From NCBI RefSeq assembly GCF_937890585.1, contig NZ_CALACG010000207.1, positions 1 through 9,538 of the forward strand: a stretch of 9,538 bases of DNA. Reading direction: 5' to 3'. A program made the position numbers and the translations under genes. Shown here one piece after another: positions 1 to 7,576 of this stretch. The notes under the pieces were generated by a model. It saw only the letters and a list, made by a program, of their open reading frames with translations. It had not been told where the DNA came from and made no database searches. The DNA is from an uncultured Campylobacter sp. GTDB taxonomy: Bacteria > Campylobacterota > Campylobacteria > Campylobacterales > Campylobacteraceae. Positions within the stretch are counted from its first letter, which is position 1, and each line of letters starts with the position of its first letter.

Positions 1-111
1 CCACGATAATATTGATATTTATAAGCATATCTTAAACTAATATAAAATAAAAATTTAATTTTAAAAATACAAAATTTGTCAGATAGATGACGGAATTTAT
101 TTGCTAGAAGT

Positions 112-117
112 TATAAA
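112..117 (+). promoter_or_regulatory. Candidate -10 element of the hyf operon promoter
   Basis: A TATAAA word (within TATAAAAT, 112-119) lies about 30 bases upstream of the leader ORF start at 150. Transcription starting near 123-126 would give a short untranslated leader containing the ribosome binding site at 136-141. Campylobacter sigma-70 promoters typically have a TATAAT-like -10 and no conserved -35, and none is seen here. A similar TATAAAAT word occurs at 41-48. The whole region is AT-rich, so chance matches are likely and this is only a candidate. Confidence 0.25.
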
Positions 118-135
118 ATGGTTGCAAAAATTAGG

Positions 136-141
136 AAGGAG
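136..141 (+). promoter_or_regulatory. Ribosome binding site of the leader ORF
   Basis: AAGGAG sits 8 bases ahead of the ATG at 150, which is close to ideal strength and spacing. It is the main reason to think the short ORF at 150-248 is translated, since no known gene otherwise starts here. Confidence 0.55.
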
Positions 142-149
142 CGTTTGAG

Positions 150-248
150 ATGTTAAATAAAAATTTAACTATCTCTATTCAGGTGATTAACAATCAAACT
201 ATTAGTGAGCAGGGCGGTCTTGCCTTGTTTTTTAGGAGGAATTTATGA
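150..248 (+). CDS. Short leader ORF (32 aa) upstream of and overlapping hyfA, unknown function
   Basis: This 32-codon ORF begins MLNKNLTISI and ends FFRRNL. I do not recognise the peptide. It has no cysteines, no clear membrane segment and no signal peptide. Support for translation comes from its ribosome binding site (AAGGAG at 136-141, 8-base spacing) and from its stop codon, which overlaps the hyfA start as ATGA (245-248), the same 4-base junction used between several genes further down the operon. Its codons 29-30 (AGG AGG, 234-239) are also the Shine-Dalgarno of hyfA. A terminator-like hairpin with a T run lies inside it (207-233). The likely roles are a translated leader peptide that couples translation to hyfA or controls read-through of the hairpin. 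It could also be a chance ORF. Confidence 0.45.
   Translation: MLNKNLTISIQVINNQTISEQGGLALFFRRNL
207..233 (+). terminator. Terminator-like hairpin with T run in the leader (possible attenuator)
   Basis: Bases 210-215 (CAGGGC) pair with 222-227 (GCCTTG) across a 6-base loop (GGTCTT): four G-C pairs, one A-U and one G-U. The stem can extend outward by weak pairs between 207-209 and 228-230. Six T residues (228-233) follow directly, giving the shape of an intrinsic terminator. It lies after the start of the leader ORF and before hyfA, with the hyfA Shine-Dalgarno immediately downstream. A ribosome reading the leader ORF through to its stop at 246-248 would open the hairpin. The stem is short, so termination would probably be partial. 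Function is inferred. Confidence 0.35.
234..240 (+). promoter_or_regulatory. Strong Shine-Dalgarno of hyfA
   Basis: AGGAGGA lies 4 bases before the hyfA ATG at 245. The match to the anti-Shine-Dalgarno is near perfect and fixes the hyfA start. The site directly follows the T run of the leader hairpin and lies inside the last codons of the short ORF at 150-248, so hyfA initiation may depend on leader translation or folding. Confidence 0.7.
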
Positions 249-814
249 AAAAACATAAATTTGTGATTGCCGACTCAAAACGCTGCATAGGATGTGCGAC
301 CTGCATGGCTGCATGTTTTAGAAGCGCTTATGAGCGCGGCAAGTTATCACGTGCAAGGCTAAGCGTCTTAAGAGAAGCTAGCGGCGTTATGCCGACTCAG
401 TGTAGACAATGTGACGACGGCCCTTGCGCAAATGTGTGCCCAACTGGAGCGTTGCGATTTAACGACAATTGCATCGAACTTCACGAGGAAATTTGTATAG
501 GTTGTAAGATGTGCACGATCGCTTGCCCTTATGGTGCGATAAGCTCAAGTGCAGAGCTTATGCCTTCAGTAAATTACGCTGTTGAGCCAAAATACTACCT
601 TGAGGTAGAGTCACAATCAGGCGCAAAAAACATCGCTGTTAAATGCGATATGTGCTTTGGCCGTGAAAACGGACCAGCCTGTGTTGACGTCTGTCCAACA
701 AGCGCTCTTATAATGGTAGATCCAGAAGAGGGCAAACATAAGCTTGGCAAGAAGATAGACTACGAGGCAGCGAATAAATTTGCTACTAAAATTTTAAACG
801 GACAAGGAGCATAA
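245..814 (+). CDS. hyfA: Hydrogenase-4 component A, polyferredoxin electron-transfer subunit
   Basis: A 189-residue soluble iron-sulfur protein of the HyfA/HycB type (about 205 residues in E. coli). Sixteen cysteines fall in four groups that fit four [4Fe-4S] clusters: C14/17/20/24, C53/56/61/65, C84/87/90/94 and C134/137/146/150, each last cysteine of the later groups being followed by proline. In formate hydrogenlyase this subunit carries electrons from formate dehydrogenase H toward the hydrogenase on the cytoplasmic side. Here no formate dehydrogenase gene is in view, so its partner is unknown. There is no signal peptide, consistent with a cytoplasmic position. The start is supported by AGGAGGA at 234-240. 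It is the first structural gene; hyfB begins one base after its stop. Similar polyferredoxins serve other oxidoreductases, but the downstream hyf genes settle the assignment. Confidence 0.93.
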   Translation: MKKHKFVIADSKRCIGCATCMAACFRSAYERGKLSRARLSVLREASGVMPTQCRQCDDGPCANVCPTGALRFNDNCIELHEEICIGCKMCTIACPYGAISSSAELMPSVNYAVEPKYYLEVESQSGAKNIAVKCDMCFGRENGPACVDVCPTSALIMVDPEEGKHKLGKKIDYEAANKFATKILNGQGA

Positions 815-815
815 G

Positions 816-2783
816 ATGACTACGGTTTATATGCTATTTCTTGTAAGTGCCGTCGTTAGCATCTTGCTCTACTGCGCTCCAAAGGCCGCTGTAAAGGTTG
901 GTTTTGGACTAAGTGCTTTAAGCTGCTTTTATGCGATGTGTCACTTCGTTGCAAATATGGGAGTAAGTGATAGCTTTGCTCTTATGGATGGCTTTTTGTA
1001 TTCGCCAAAATTTGCACTAAATCCACTTGGAAATTTCTTCAGCTTTGTCGTTGTTTTCATCGGATTTGCAAGTAGTGTTTATGGTATGAGCTATGCAGAA
1101 GAGTACATAAAAAAAGCAAATGTTGGTGTGTTTGCATGTTTGTTTAACACATTTATCCTTTCAATGCTTCTAGTAATCAGCGCTGATAATGTATTTTGCT
1201 TTATCGTTTTATGGGAGCTTATGACTCTTGTATCATCATTCCTTATCATAGTAAATGATGGTAAAAACACTCTAAAAGCGGTCATGGTATATCTTGGCAT
1301 CGCACAAATCGGTGCATTTTGTATCACCTGTGGCTTGCTTATCACTGCCTTCTACGCAGGAAGCACAGACTTTAGTGCGTTTATGGGTGTTAAGATGCCA
1401 TTTGGCGCTTCTGTTGCTGTATTTATACTATTCTTGGTCGGCTTTGGTAGTAAAGCTGGTATGTGGCCATTCCACGTTTGGCTTCCACAAGCTCACCCAG
1501 CAGCACCATCAAACGTTTCAGCCCTTATGTCAGGCGTTATGATCAAAGTTGCTCTATTTACACTAGTTAAATTTACACTTTACCTACCACTTAGCACATA
1601 TTTTGGTCTTACGATACTTACTCTTGGTGCAGCTAGCTCACTATTTGGTGTTTTATACGCTCTTTGCCAACACGACTTCAAAGCCTTGCTTGCTTATCAC
1701 TCAGTTGAGAACATAGGCATCATCTTGCTAGGTCTTGGTACAGGAATTTATGGCGTTGCAGCTGGAAATTTAACTCTTGCAGCAGTAGGTTTTCTAGCAG
1801 GTTGCTACCACGTAGTAAACCACGCTATATTTAAAGGTCTACTTTTCCTTTGCGCTGGTTCAGTTATCCACGCTACTCACACACAAAACATGGACATCCT
1901 TGGTGGCCTTGCTAAAAAGATGCCATGGACAAGCCTTGGTATGTTTATAGGTATCATGGGTATCGCAGCTTTACCTCCAGTAAACGGCTTTGTTTCAGAG
2001 TGGTTTACATATCAAGGTATGCTTCAAGGTGCGATGGGAGAAGGAACATTAGTTAGATACGCATTTACACTTGGTGTTGTAGCTCTTGCGCTAACAGGCG
2101 TTTTGGTCGGTATGCACCTTAAACTTTACGCTGTTATCTTTGCAGGTACTCCAAGAGATCAAAAAATTTGGGAAAATGCTAAAGAGAGCCCAATAGGCAT
2201 GGTTCTTGGTATGATCATCCTAATGATAGGCTGCGTTGGCTTTGGTCTTGGCGCAAACTACATAGTTGATTACATCATGCAAGCTGTAAATTCTATCGCT
2301 ATAAGCGACTATAAAGCTAGCCTTGGTGCTATAAACGTAACTTCACCAATAGGCAGTATGATCTCAACTCCACTTATTGCTTTGGTTCTTTGCTCAACTA
2401 TGATTTTGCCATTTATCATCCTTGCTGTTATGAAAGCAAACAGAGATAAACCACGCGAGACTGATCCTTGGGCATGCGGCTTTAAATATAGCTCACGTAT
2501 GCAAATGACAGGTGGTCCATTTACTGGTGACCTTAGAAAGATCATGCAATGGCTATTTAGAGCTGATAAAAAGATCGTTACTAGAAATTATTTTGACGCG
2601 GTTGAATATCACAACCACCCAAAAGATATCTGGTGGGGAATGTTTTATGAGCCAGTCATCAAATGGTGTATGAAATTTGCTGATAAACTTGGCATCGTTC
2701 AAAGCGGATATACAAACGTCTATACGCTTTATATCCTAGTTTATCTATGTGCCATACTTGCTGTAGGCTACTTTTTAGTTTAG
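816..2783 (+). CDS. hyfB: Hydrogenase-4 component B, antiporter-like membrane subunit
   Basis: A 655-residue, very hydrophobic protein with many membrane helices throughout, of the NuoL/Mrp-antiporter family and close in size to E. coli HyfB (about 672). The proton-channel residues of this family are recognisable: the helix-5 glutamate E134 in LWELMTL, K213 in GFGSKAGMWPFH, the following histidine-rich WLPQAHPAAPS stretch, and K244 in SGVMIK. This suggests an intact half-channel. The C-terminal part (after about residue 540) has the DPWACG motif and a polar segment before a last membrane helix, as in HyfB/HycC. In the complex it is a membrane-arm subunit likely to take part in ion translocation. 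AAGGAG at 804-809 precedes the ATG, which lies one base after the hyfA stop, indicating coupled translation. Confidence 0.94.
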   Translation: MTTVYMLFLVSAVVSILLYCAPKAAVKVGFGLSALSCFYAMCHFVANMGVSDSFALMDGFLYSPKFALNPLGNFFSFVVVFIGFASSVYGMSYAEEYIKKANVGVFACLFNTFILSMLLVISADNVFCFIVLWELMTLVSSFLIIVNDGKNTLKAVMVYLGIAQIGAFCITCGLLITAFYAGSTDFSAFMGVKMPFGASVAVFILFLVGFGSKAGMWPFHVWLPQAHPAAPSNVSALMSGVMIKVALFTLVKFTLYLPLSTYFGLTILTLGAASSLFGVLYALCQHDFKALLAYHSVENIGIILLGLGTGIYGVAAGNLTLAAVGFLAGCYHVVNHAIFKGLLFLCAGSVIHATHTQNMDILGGLAKKMPWTSLGMFIGIMGIAALPPVNGFVSEWFTYQGMLQGAMGEGTLVRYAFTLGVVALALTGVLVGMHLKLYAVIFAGTPRDQKIWENAKESPIGMVLGMIILMIGCVGFGLGANYIVDYIMQAVNSIAISDYKASLGAINVTSPIGSMISTPLIALVLCSTMILPFIILAVMKANRDKPRETDPWACGFKYSSRMQMTGGPFTGDLRKIMQWLFRADKKIVTRNYFDAVEYHNHPKDIWWGMFYEPVIKWCMKFADKLGIVQSGYTNVYTLYILVYLCAILAVGYFLV

Positions 2784-2792
2784 GAGACGAAA

Positions 2793-3713
2793 ATGCAAAC
2801 TATACTTTTAATGATATTTCAAGTAGTCGTTATCGTTTTGGTAGCTCCTTTGTTTGATGGTATGGCAAGAAAACTAAGGGCTAAACTTCAATCAAAACAA
2901 GGTAGCGATTTCTTTCAAACATATCGCGACATTATAAAACTCTTTAGAAGAGGAAGAACCGTCCCTGAGTGCTCACACTGGGTATTTAGATGGGCTCCAT
3001 TTTTCCTTTTTGCAACTTCAGCTGCAGTGCTAGCTGCTATACCTATAACATATAGCAAAGATACTGTATTTGGAGCATATTCAGATATATTTGTGATCCT
3101 TTATCTTGGCGCATTGCTTAGATTTGTATTTGGTGCAGCTTCAATGGATAGCGGCAACCCATTTGCAGCAACAGGCGGCGGCAGGGAGCAAATGCTAGGT
3201 GTATATGTCGAGCCAGTTATGATCATGTGTCTAATCGTCGTAATGCTCGCAGCTAAAACATCAAATTTAGTTGAGATCCAAGAGATGGTTAAAACTGGCG
3301 TTATCGGATATCAAATCCCAAGCTTTGCCGTAGCTTCTATCGCATTTTTATGGTGCATGTACGTTGAGACTGGTAGAAAGCCATTTGACGTAGCTGAAGC
3401 AGAGCAAGAGCTTCAAGAGGGCTTACTTGGCGAGTACGCAGGTAGCGACCTTGGTTTGGTTCAAGCATCACTTATATTAAAACAGTTTGCTATGATCGGA
3501 CTTTTCCTAACTATATTTGAGCCATGGAACTTTAGCAATCCTTTCTTAGCTATCATCATTTTTGTGATAAAAACCGGAGTATTTTACGTAGCGGCTGTCT
3601 TTATAGACAACTTTGGCCCACGCTTTAGAATGACTTCATCTTTACGCAAAAATGCGCTTGGTGCACTTGCTATCTCGTTTGTTGCACTAACACTTTATGT
3701 AGTAGGAGTGTGA
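2793..3713 (+). CDS. hyfC: Hydrogenase-4 component C, NuoH-like membrane subunit
   Basis: A 306-residue membrane protein of the NuoH/ND1 family (HyfC/HycD; about 322 residues in E. coli). It joins the peripheral catalytic arm to the membrane arm. The signature loop is present: PFDVAEAEQEL at 197-207 and, shortly after, GEYAGSD at 213-219, holding the acidic residues linked to proton coupling in Complex I relatives. The N-terminal helix is followed by the basic DGMARKLRAKLQSKQG region and YRDIIKLFRR, typical of HyfC/HycD. The Shine-Dalgarno AGGAG (2782-2786) overlaps the hyfB stop codon, with the ATG nine bases after that stop. The next gene is hyfE; the hyfD gene that follows hyfC in E. coli is absent here. 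Confidence 0.94.
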   Translation: MQTILLMIFQVVVIVLVAPLFDGMARKLRAKLQSKQGSDFFQTYRDIIKLFRRGRTVPECSHWVFRWAPFFLFATSAAVLAAIPITYSKDTVFGAYSDIFVILYLGALLRFVFGAASMDSGNPFAATGGGREQMLGVYVEPVMIMCLIVVMLAAKTSNLVEIQEMVKTGVIGYQIPSFAVASIAFLWCMYVETGRKPFDVAEAEQELQEGLLGEYAGSDLGLVQASLILKQFAMIGLFLTIFEPWNFSNPFLAIIIFVIKTGVFYVAAVFIDNFGPRFRMTSSLRKNALGALAISFVALTLYVVGV

Positions 3714-3714
3714 G

Positions 3715-4359
3715 ATGCAAACTTTAGACGCACTAGCAATTTGCATGATCGTAACTTCGCTTGCGGTTTTTGGTCTTAGAAATTTAAAGCTATCTATCAT
3801 CGCTTATGCGGTTGAGACATTGCTTTTAGTTAGCATATTTTTCTTGCTATCTGAGAAATTTAATGCCGAACAGCTCACAACTTGGGCGATCGTTGCGTTC
3901 TTTACCAAAGTTATTTTTGTACCAGCTATCTTATTCTGGCTTGTTAAAAAGCTAGATGTAGTTAGCGAAGATGAGCCAGTTGGTGGATTTTTCGTAAGCC
4001 CTGTTATTGCTATGGGATTTTCTCTAGCTCTTTCAATGAGTATCCACCCTATATTTTTAAAATTCTCTCTTATCAAAGAAGAGATCATGCTAATCGCAGC
4101 TGGAACAGTATTTATGATGGGAATTTTTGGCTTTATGCTAAGAAATTCATTTGTAAAACAAATTCTAGCTTACTGCTTGTTTGAAAACGGCATCCATCTA
4201 AGCCTCGCTCTAATGGCTTATAACTCACATGAGCTAGTTGAGCTTGGAATTTTAACAGATGCGATATTTGCTGTTATCATAATGAGCGTTCTAGCGATTA
4301 GATTTTATAAAGCTTATGATAGCTTAGATACTTCTAAAGCTTCAAATTTAAGGGGTTAG
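3715..4359 (+). CDS. hyfE: Hydrogenase-4 component E, NuoK-like membrane subunit
   Basis: A 214-residue hydrophobic protein, almost the same length as E. coli HyfE (about 216), with roughly six to seven membrane helices. It is NuoK/MrpC-like. Two membrane-embedded glutamates, E34 in YAVETLLL and E157 in CLFENGIHL, match the two key acidic residues of NuoK and would form part of a proton path. The start lies one base after the hyfC stop, with AGGAG at 3704-3708. HyfE is found in hydrogenase-4 but not in the smaller hydrogenase-3 (Hyc) complex, so its presence marks this as the Hyf type. It sits directly beside hyfF, as in E. coli. Confidence 0.92.
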   Translation: MQTLDALAICMIVTSLAVFGLRNLKLSIIAYAVETLLLVSIFFLLSEKFNAEQLTTWAIVAFFTKVIFVPAILFWLVKKLDVVSEDEPVGGFFVSPVIAMGFSLALSMSIHPIFLKFSLIKEEIMLIAAGTVFMMGIFGFMLRNSFVKQILAYCLFENGIHLSLALMAYNSHELVELGILTDAIFAVIIMSVLAIRFYKAYDSLDTSKASNLRG

Positions 4360-4361
4360 AG

Positions 4362-5843
4362 ATGGATAGTTTAGCTTTAATACTTATCTTACCGCTCCTT
4401 GGTGCTTTGATCTTGTTTTTAAGTCCTAAAAATTATGCGGTATTAAGCGGGCTTCACGTTTTGTTTTCTGCTGCGACATCAGTGGCTTTACTTAACAATG
4501 TTCTTAAAGTTTTAAGTGGCGGAACTTTTTATAGTTTTGATAAATTTTTATTCTTAGATAGCTTAGGCTGTGTTTTCTTAGTGCTTATCGCCGTAACTGG
4601 ATTTATAGTAAATTTCTACTCTATCCACTATATGAGATGGGAACTTGAAGATGGACACATCCACTTAAGTGATCTTAAAAAATACTACGCACTAAGCCAT
4701 GTATTTATCTTTACAATGACTTTAAGTGTTATTTGCAACAACGTTGCGTTTATGTGGGCAGCTATCGAGGCTACTACACTAGCTTCTGTATTTTTGGTTG
4801 CTATTCACAAAGATCAAAAATCAACAGAGAGTGGTTACAAATACATCGTTCTTTGCTCAATCGGCCTAGCATTTGCGCTTTATGCGACTGTTCTTCTATA
4901 CTCAGCTACATACAGCACTCTAGGAGATGGTGAGGCTTCTATGCTATTTTCTGGAATAATGGAAAATGCTAAAAATTTAAACCCAGATGCAGCAAAACTT
5001 ATCTTTGTATTTGCTCTAATTGGTTTTGGTACAAAAGCTGGTCTTGCTCCAACACACACTTGGCTACCAGACGTTCACGCTGAAGGTCCAGCACCTATCT
5101 CAGCCTTGCTTTCAGGCGTACTTTTAAAATGTGCGATGCTAGCACTTTTAAGATACTACGCTATCACAGCTCAAGCTGTTGGCTTTGGCTTTGTTGAGGG
5201 CATAATGATCGTTTCAGGAACTATCACTCTATTTGTAGCGGGATTTTTCCTAATCAGACAACACAACGTAAAAAGAATGTTTGCATATCACTCAATCGTT
5301 CACATGGGTGTTATCGCATTTGCACTTGGTGTTGGTGGTAAATACGGCTTATTTGCAGCGATATTCCACTGCTTGGCTCACAGCTTTACAAAAGCTTTGG
5401 CATTTTGCTCAACAGGCAATATCGCAAGAATTTACGGCCACAAAGATATGAGTAAGATGGGCGGTATGGTTAAGATCGCACCGATCACCACTATAATGTT
5501 TGGCGCGGCTGTTTGCTCACTTGTTGGTGTTCCAGCGTTTGCTATATTTGTTAGCGAATATAATGTCTTTGTTGGAGCTATCACAAGCGGTCAATACATC
5601 GCAGTTGCACTATTTGCTATTGCACTTGCAGTTATTTTCATAGCTGACTTTGCACACTTTAATATGGCAAGCTTTGGCGAGCCAAAAGGTGTGATCGTTC
5701 ACAACAAAGAGATGAGTTTGTTAGAGAATTTACCTCTTATAGCACTTTGTGCCCTTATCATAATCTTTGGCGTATGGCATGTAGATAGCTTTTATACGCT
5801 AGTAGATAACGGTGTTAATATAATGATGGGAGCTTTAAAATGA
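4362..5843 (+). CDS. hyfF: Hydrogenase-4 component F, antiporter-like membrane subunit
   Basis: A 493-residue membrane protein of the NuoL/M/N and Mrp-antiporter family (E. coli HyfF about 526 residues), shorter than HyfB at the C-terminus. Family residues are visible: E136 in AAIEATTLAS, K225 in GFGTKAGLAP, and the TWLPDVHAEGPAPISALLSG signature near 230-252. A histidine-containing helix (IFHCLAHSFTKAL, about 337-349) carries the central lysine expected in a second half-channel. With HyfB it is one of only two antiporter-like subunits encoded here. The start follows the hyfE stop by two bases and has a weaker AAGGGG Shine-Dalgarno (4350-4355). Its stop overlaps the hyfG start by four bases. 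Confidence 0.93.
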   Translation: MDSLALILILPLLGALILFLSPKNYAVLSGLHVLFSAATSVALLNNVLKVLSGGTFYSFDKFLFLDSLGCVFLVLIAVTGFIVNFYSIHYMRWELEDGHIHLSDLKKYYALSHVFIFTMTLSVICNNVAFMWAAIEATTLASVFLVAIHKDQKSTESGYKYIVLCSIGLAFALYATVLLYSATYSTLGDGEASMLFSGIMENAKNLNPDAAKLIFVFALIGFGTKAGLAPTHTWLPDVHAEGPAPISALLSGVLLKCAMLALLRYYAITAQAVGFGFVEGIMIVSGTITLFVAGFFLIRQHNVKRMFAYHSIVHMGVIAFALGVGGKYGLFAAIFHCLAHSFTKALAFCSTGNIARIYGHKDMSKMGGMVKIAPITTIMFGAAVCSLVGVPAFAIFVSEYNVFVGAITSGQYIAVALFAIALAVIFIADFAHFNMASFGEPKGVIVHNKEMSLLENLPLIALCALIIIFGVWHVDSFYTLVDNGVNIMMGALK

Positions 5844-7576
5844 GAGGCGATAAATTTGTAGAAATACTAAAAACTAAAGTAAAAATTTTAGAGGTAACTC
5901 GTCAAGCAGACGATCAGATCACTGTTTTAGTTGATAGAAACGACCTCCCTTTAGCAGTTAAAACGCTTTACTATGATATCGGTGGCTTTTTAAGCACAAT
6001 GATACCAAATGACGAGCGCCAGATAAATGGTAGCTACGCGCTTTACTACGCTATCTCAATGGAAGGTAGCAAGATGACTGAGGTGGACGACTTTGCGGCT
6101 GAGGATAAGTGCTTTATCACTGTTAAAACGCTTATTCCAGGAAGTGATCCGACATTCCCATCTGTCACTCCGCTAGTACCAGCTTGTGTTTGGTACGAAA
6201 GAGAAGCATTTGATATGTACGGCCTTGTAGCTGAGGGCTTGCCTGATAAAAGGCGTCTAGTTTTAAGTGATGACTGGCCAGACGGACTTCACCCACTTAG
6301 AAAAGATGCGATGGATTATCGCTACCGCCCTGATCCAGTTGATCACAGAGATGAGCCTGATGCGGAGTTTTTATTTCCAACTGGTGATGCAGTAGTAGAC
6401 GTACCGCTTGGACCACTACACGTTACATCAGACGAGCCAGGTCACTTTAGACTTTTCTGTGACGGCGACGAGATCATCGACGCTGACTACCGCTTGTTCT
6501 ATCAACACCGCGGTATGGAAAAACTCGCTGAAAACAGAATGAACTATGATCAAATGGGCTATCTTGCAGAGCGTGTTTGTGGAATTTGTGGTTACGCTCA
6601 CGCCATCGCTTGTATAGAAGCAGCAGAAAAAGCTATCAAGCTTGAAATTCCACTAAGAGCTCAAGCTATACGCGTCATCTGTCTTGAGATTGAGCGTCTT
6701 CACAGCCACCTTTTAAATATCGGTCTAGCTTGTGAGGTTACTGGTAACTACAACGCATTTATGCACATCTTTAGGGTGCGTGAGTACTCTATGGAGCTAG
6801 CTCAGCTTGTAACTGGCGGCCGTAAAACATACGGCAACGTCGTTATGGGCGGCTTAAGACGTGATATGACAAACCACGAGATCAAAAAAGGTCTTGAGAT
6901 CATAAATAAACTTGACATCCAAATTTCAGAAATTTGGGATGCAGTTATGGAAGATAAACGCCAGCTTGGTCGCTGGAAAGGCGTAGGTGTGCTTGACCGT
7001 CAAGTAGCACGCGACTTTAGCCCAGTTGGTCCAAATATGAGAGGCTCTGGCTTTAAACGTGACAACCGCTACGACCACCCATACGACTTCTTCAAACAGA
7101 TAGAATTTGAAGTAGCAGTTGAGCATGGTTGCGACGTATTTGCTCGTGAGATGGTTAGATATAAAGAGCTAAAAAGCTCTATCCACATCATCCGCCAGTG
7201 CTTTGAGCTAATGCCACAAACTCCGATCATGATCGACCCTGTGACTATGATCAAGCCTGAGAATTTCGCACTCGGTCACGACGAAGCACCACGTGGTGAG
7301 AACGTCCACTGGATCATGCAAGGCAGCGCTCAAAAAGTATATCGCTGGAGATGTAGAGCGGCTACTTATAACAACTGGCCAAGCCTAAGATATCAATTCA
7401 GAGGCAATAACATAAGTGACGCAGCACTTATCGTTTGCTCACTTGACCCTTGCTACTCATGCACCGAGCGTGTTACATTAGTAGATGTAAGAACTAAAAA
7501 GAGCAAAATTTTAACAGAAAAAGACCTTAAACAATTCTGTCAAAATGGCGGGGTTAGCAAAAAGGATTTAAGATGA
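5840..7576 (+). CDS. hyfG: Hydrogenase-4 large catalytic subunit (NuoC-NuoD fusion, NiFe site)
   Basis: A 578-residue fused protein like E. coli HyfG and HycE (about 555-570). Residues 1 to about 160 form a NuoC-like domain with the WYEREAFDMYG signature starting at W118. The rest is the NuoD-like [NiFe] large subunit. The nickel ligands are present as two motifs: RVCGICGYAH with C247 and C250, and DPCYSCTER with C538 and C541. H223-R224 in YQHRGMEK is also family-typical. The protein ends with a 34-residue tail after R544, as in HycE, where the HycI protease cuts after the arginine following the last nickel cysteine. The product is therefore expected to be a precursor matured by HycI, encoded at 9274. 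It catalyses H2 formation or oxidation at the cytoplasmic side of the membrane. The ATGA overlaps with hyfF and hyfH indicate coupled translation. Confidence 0.95.
   Translation: MRGDKFVEILKTKVKILEVTRQADDQITVLVDRNDLPLAVKTLYYDIGGFLSTMIPNDERQINGSYALYYAISMEGSKMTEVDDFAAEDKCFITVKTLIPGSDPTFPSVTPLVPACVWYEREAFDMYGLVAEGLPDKRRLVLSDDWPDGLHPLRKDAMDYRYRPDPVDHRDEPDAEFLFPTGDAVVDVPLGPLHVTSDEPGHFRLFCDGDEIIDADYRLFYQHRGMEKLAENRMNYDQMGYLAERVCGICGYAHAIACIEAAEKAIKLEIPLRAQAIRVICLEIERLHSHLLNIGLACEVTGNYNAFMHIFRVREYSMELAQLVTGGRKTYGNVVMGGLRRDMTNHEIKKGLEIINKLDIQISEIWDAVMEDKRQLGRWKGVGVLDRQVARDFSPVGPNMRGSGFKRDNRYDHPYDFFKQIEFEVAVEHGCDVFAREMVRYKELKSSIHIIRQCFELMPQTPIMIDPVTMIKPENFALGHDEAPRGENVHWIMQGSAQKVYRWRCRAATYNNWPSLRYQFRGNNISDAALIVCSLDPCYSCTERVTLVDVRTKKSKILTEKDLKQFCQNGGVSKKDLR

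Noticed and set aside
14..31. Inverted repeat GATAT...ATATC (14-18 and 27-31, 8-base spacer) as a possible regulator site
   Set aside because: Five-base arms in very AT-rich DNA are expected by chance, and the site matches no regulator motif I can name with confidence.
92..105. Sigma-54-like promoter: GG at 92-93 and TTGCT at 101-105 upstream of the leader ORF
   Set aside because: The spacing between GG and GC is 9 bases instead of the required 10, and the wider -24 element is poor. Sigma-54 promoters tolerate this badly.
1294..1542. 82-codon open frame on the plus strand within hyfB
   Set aside because: It is an out-of-frame reading of the conserved antiporter core of hyfB and has no recognisable motif.
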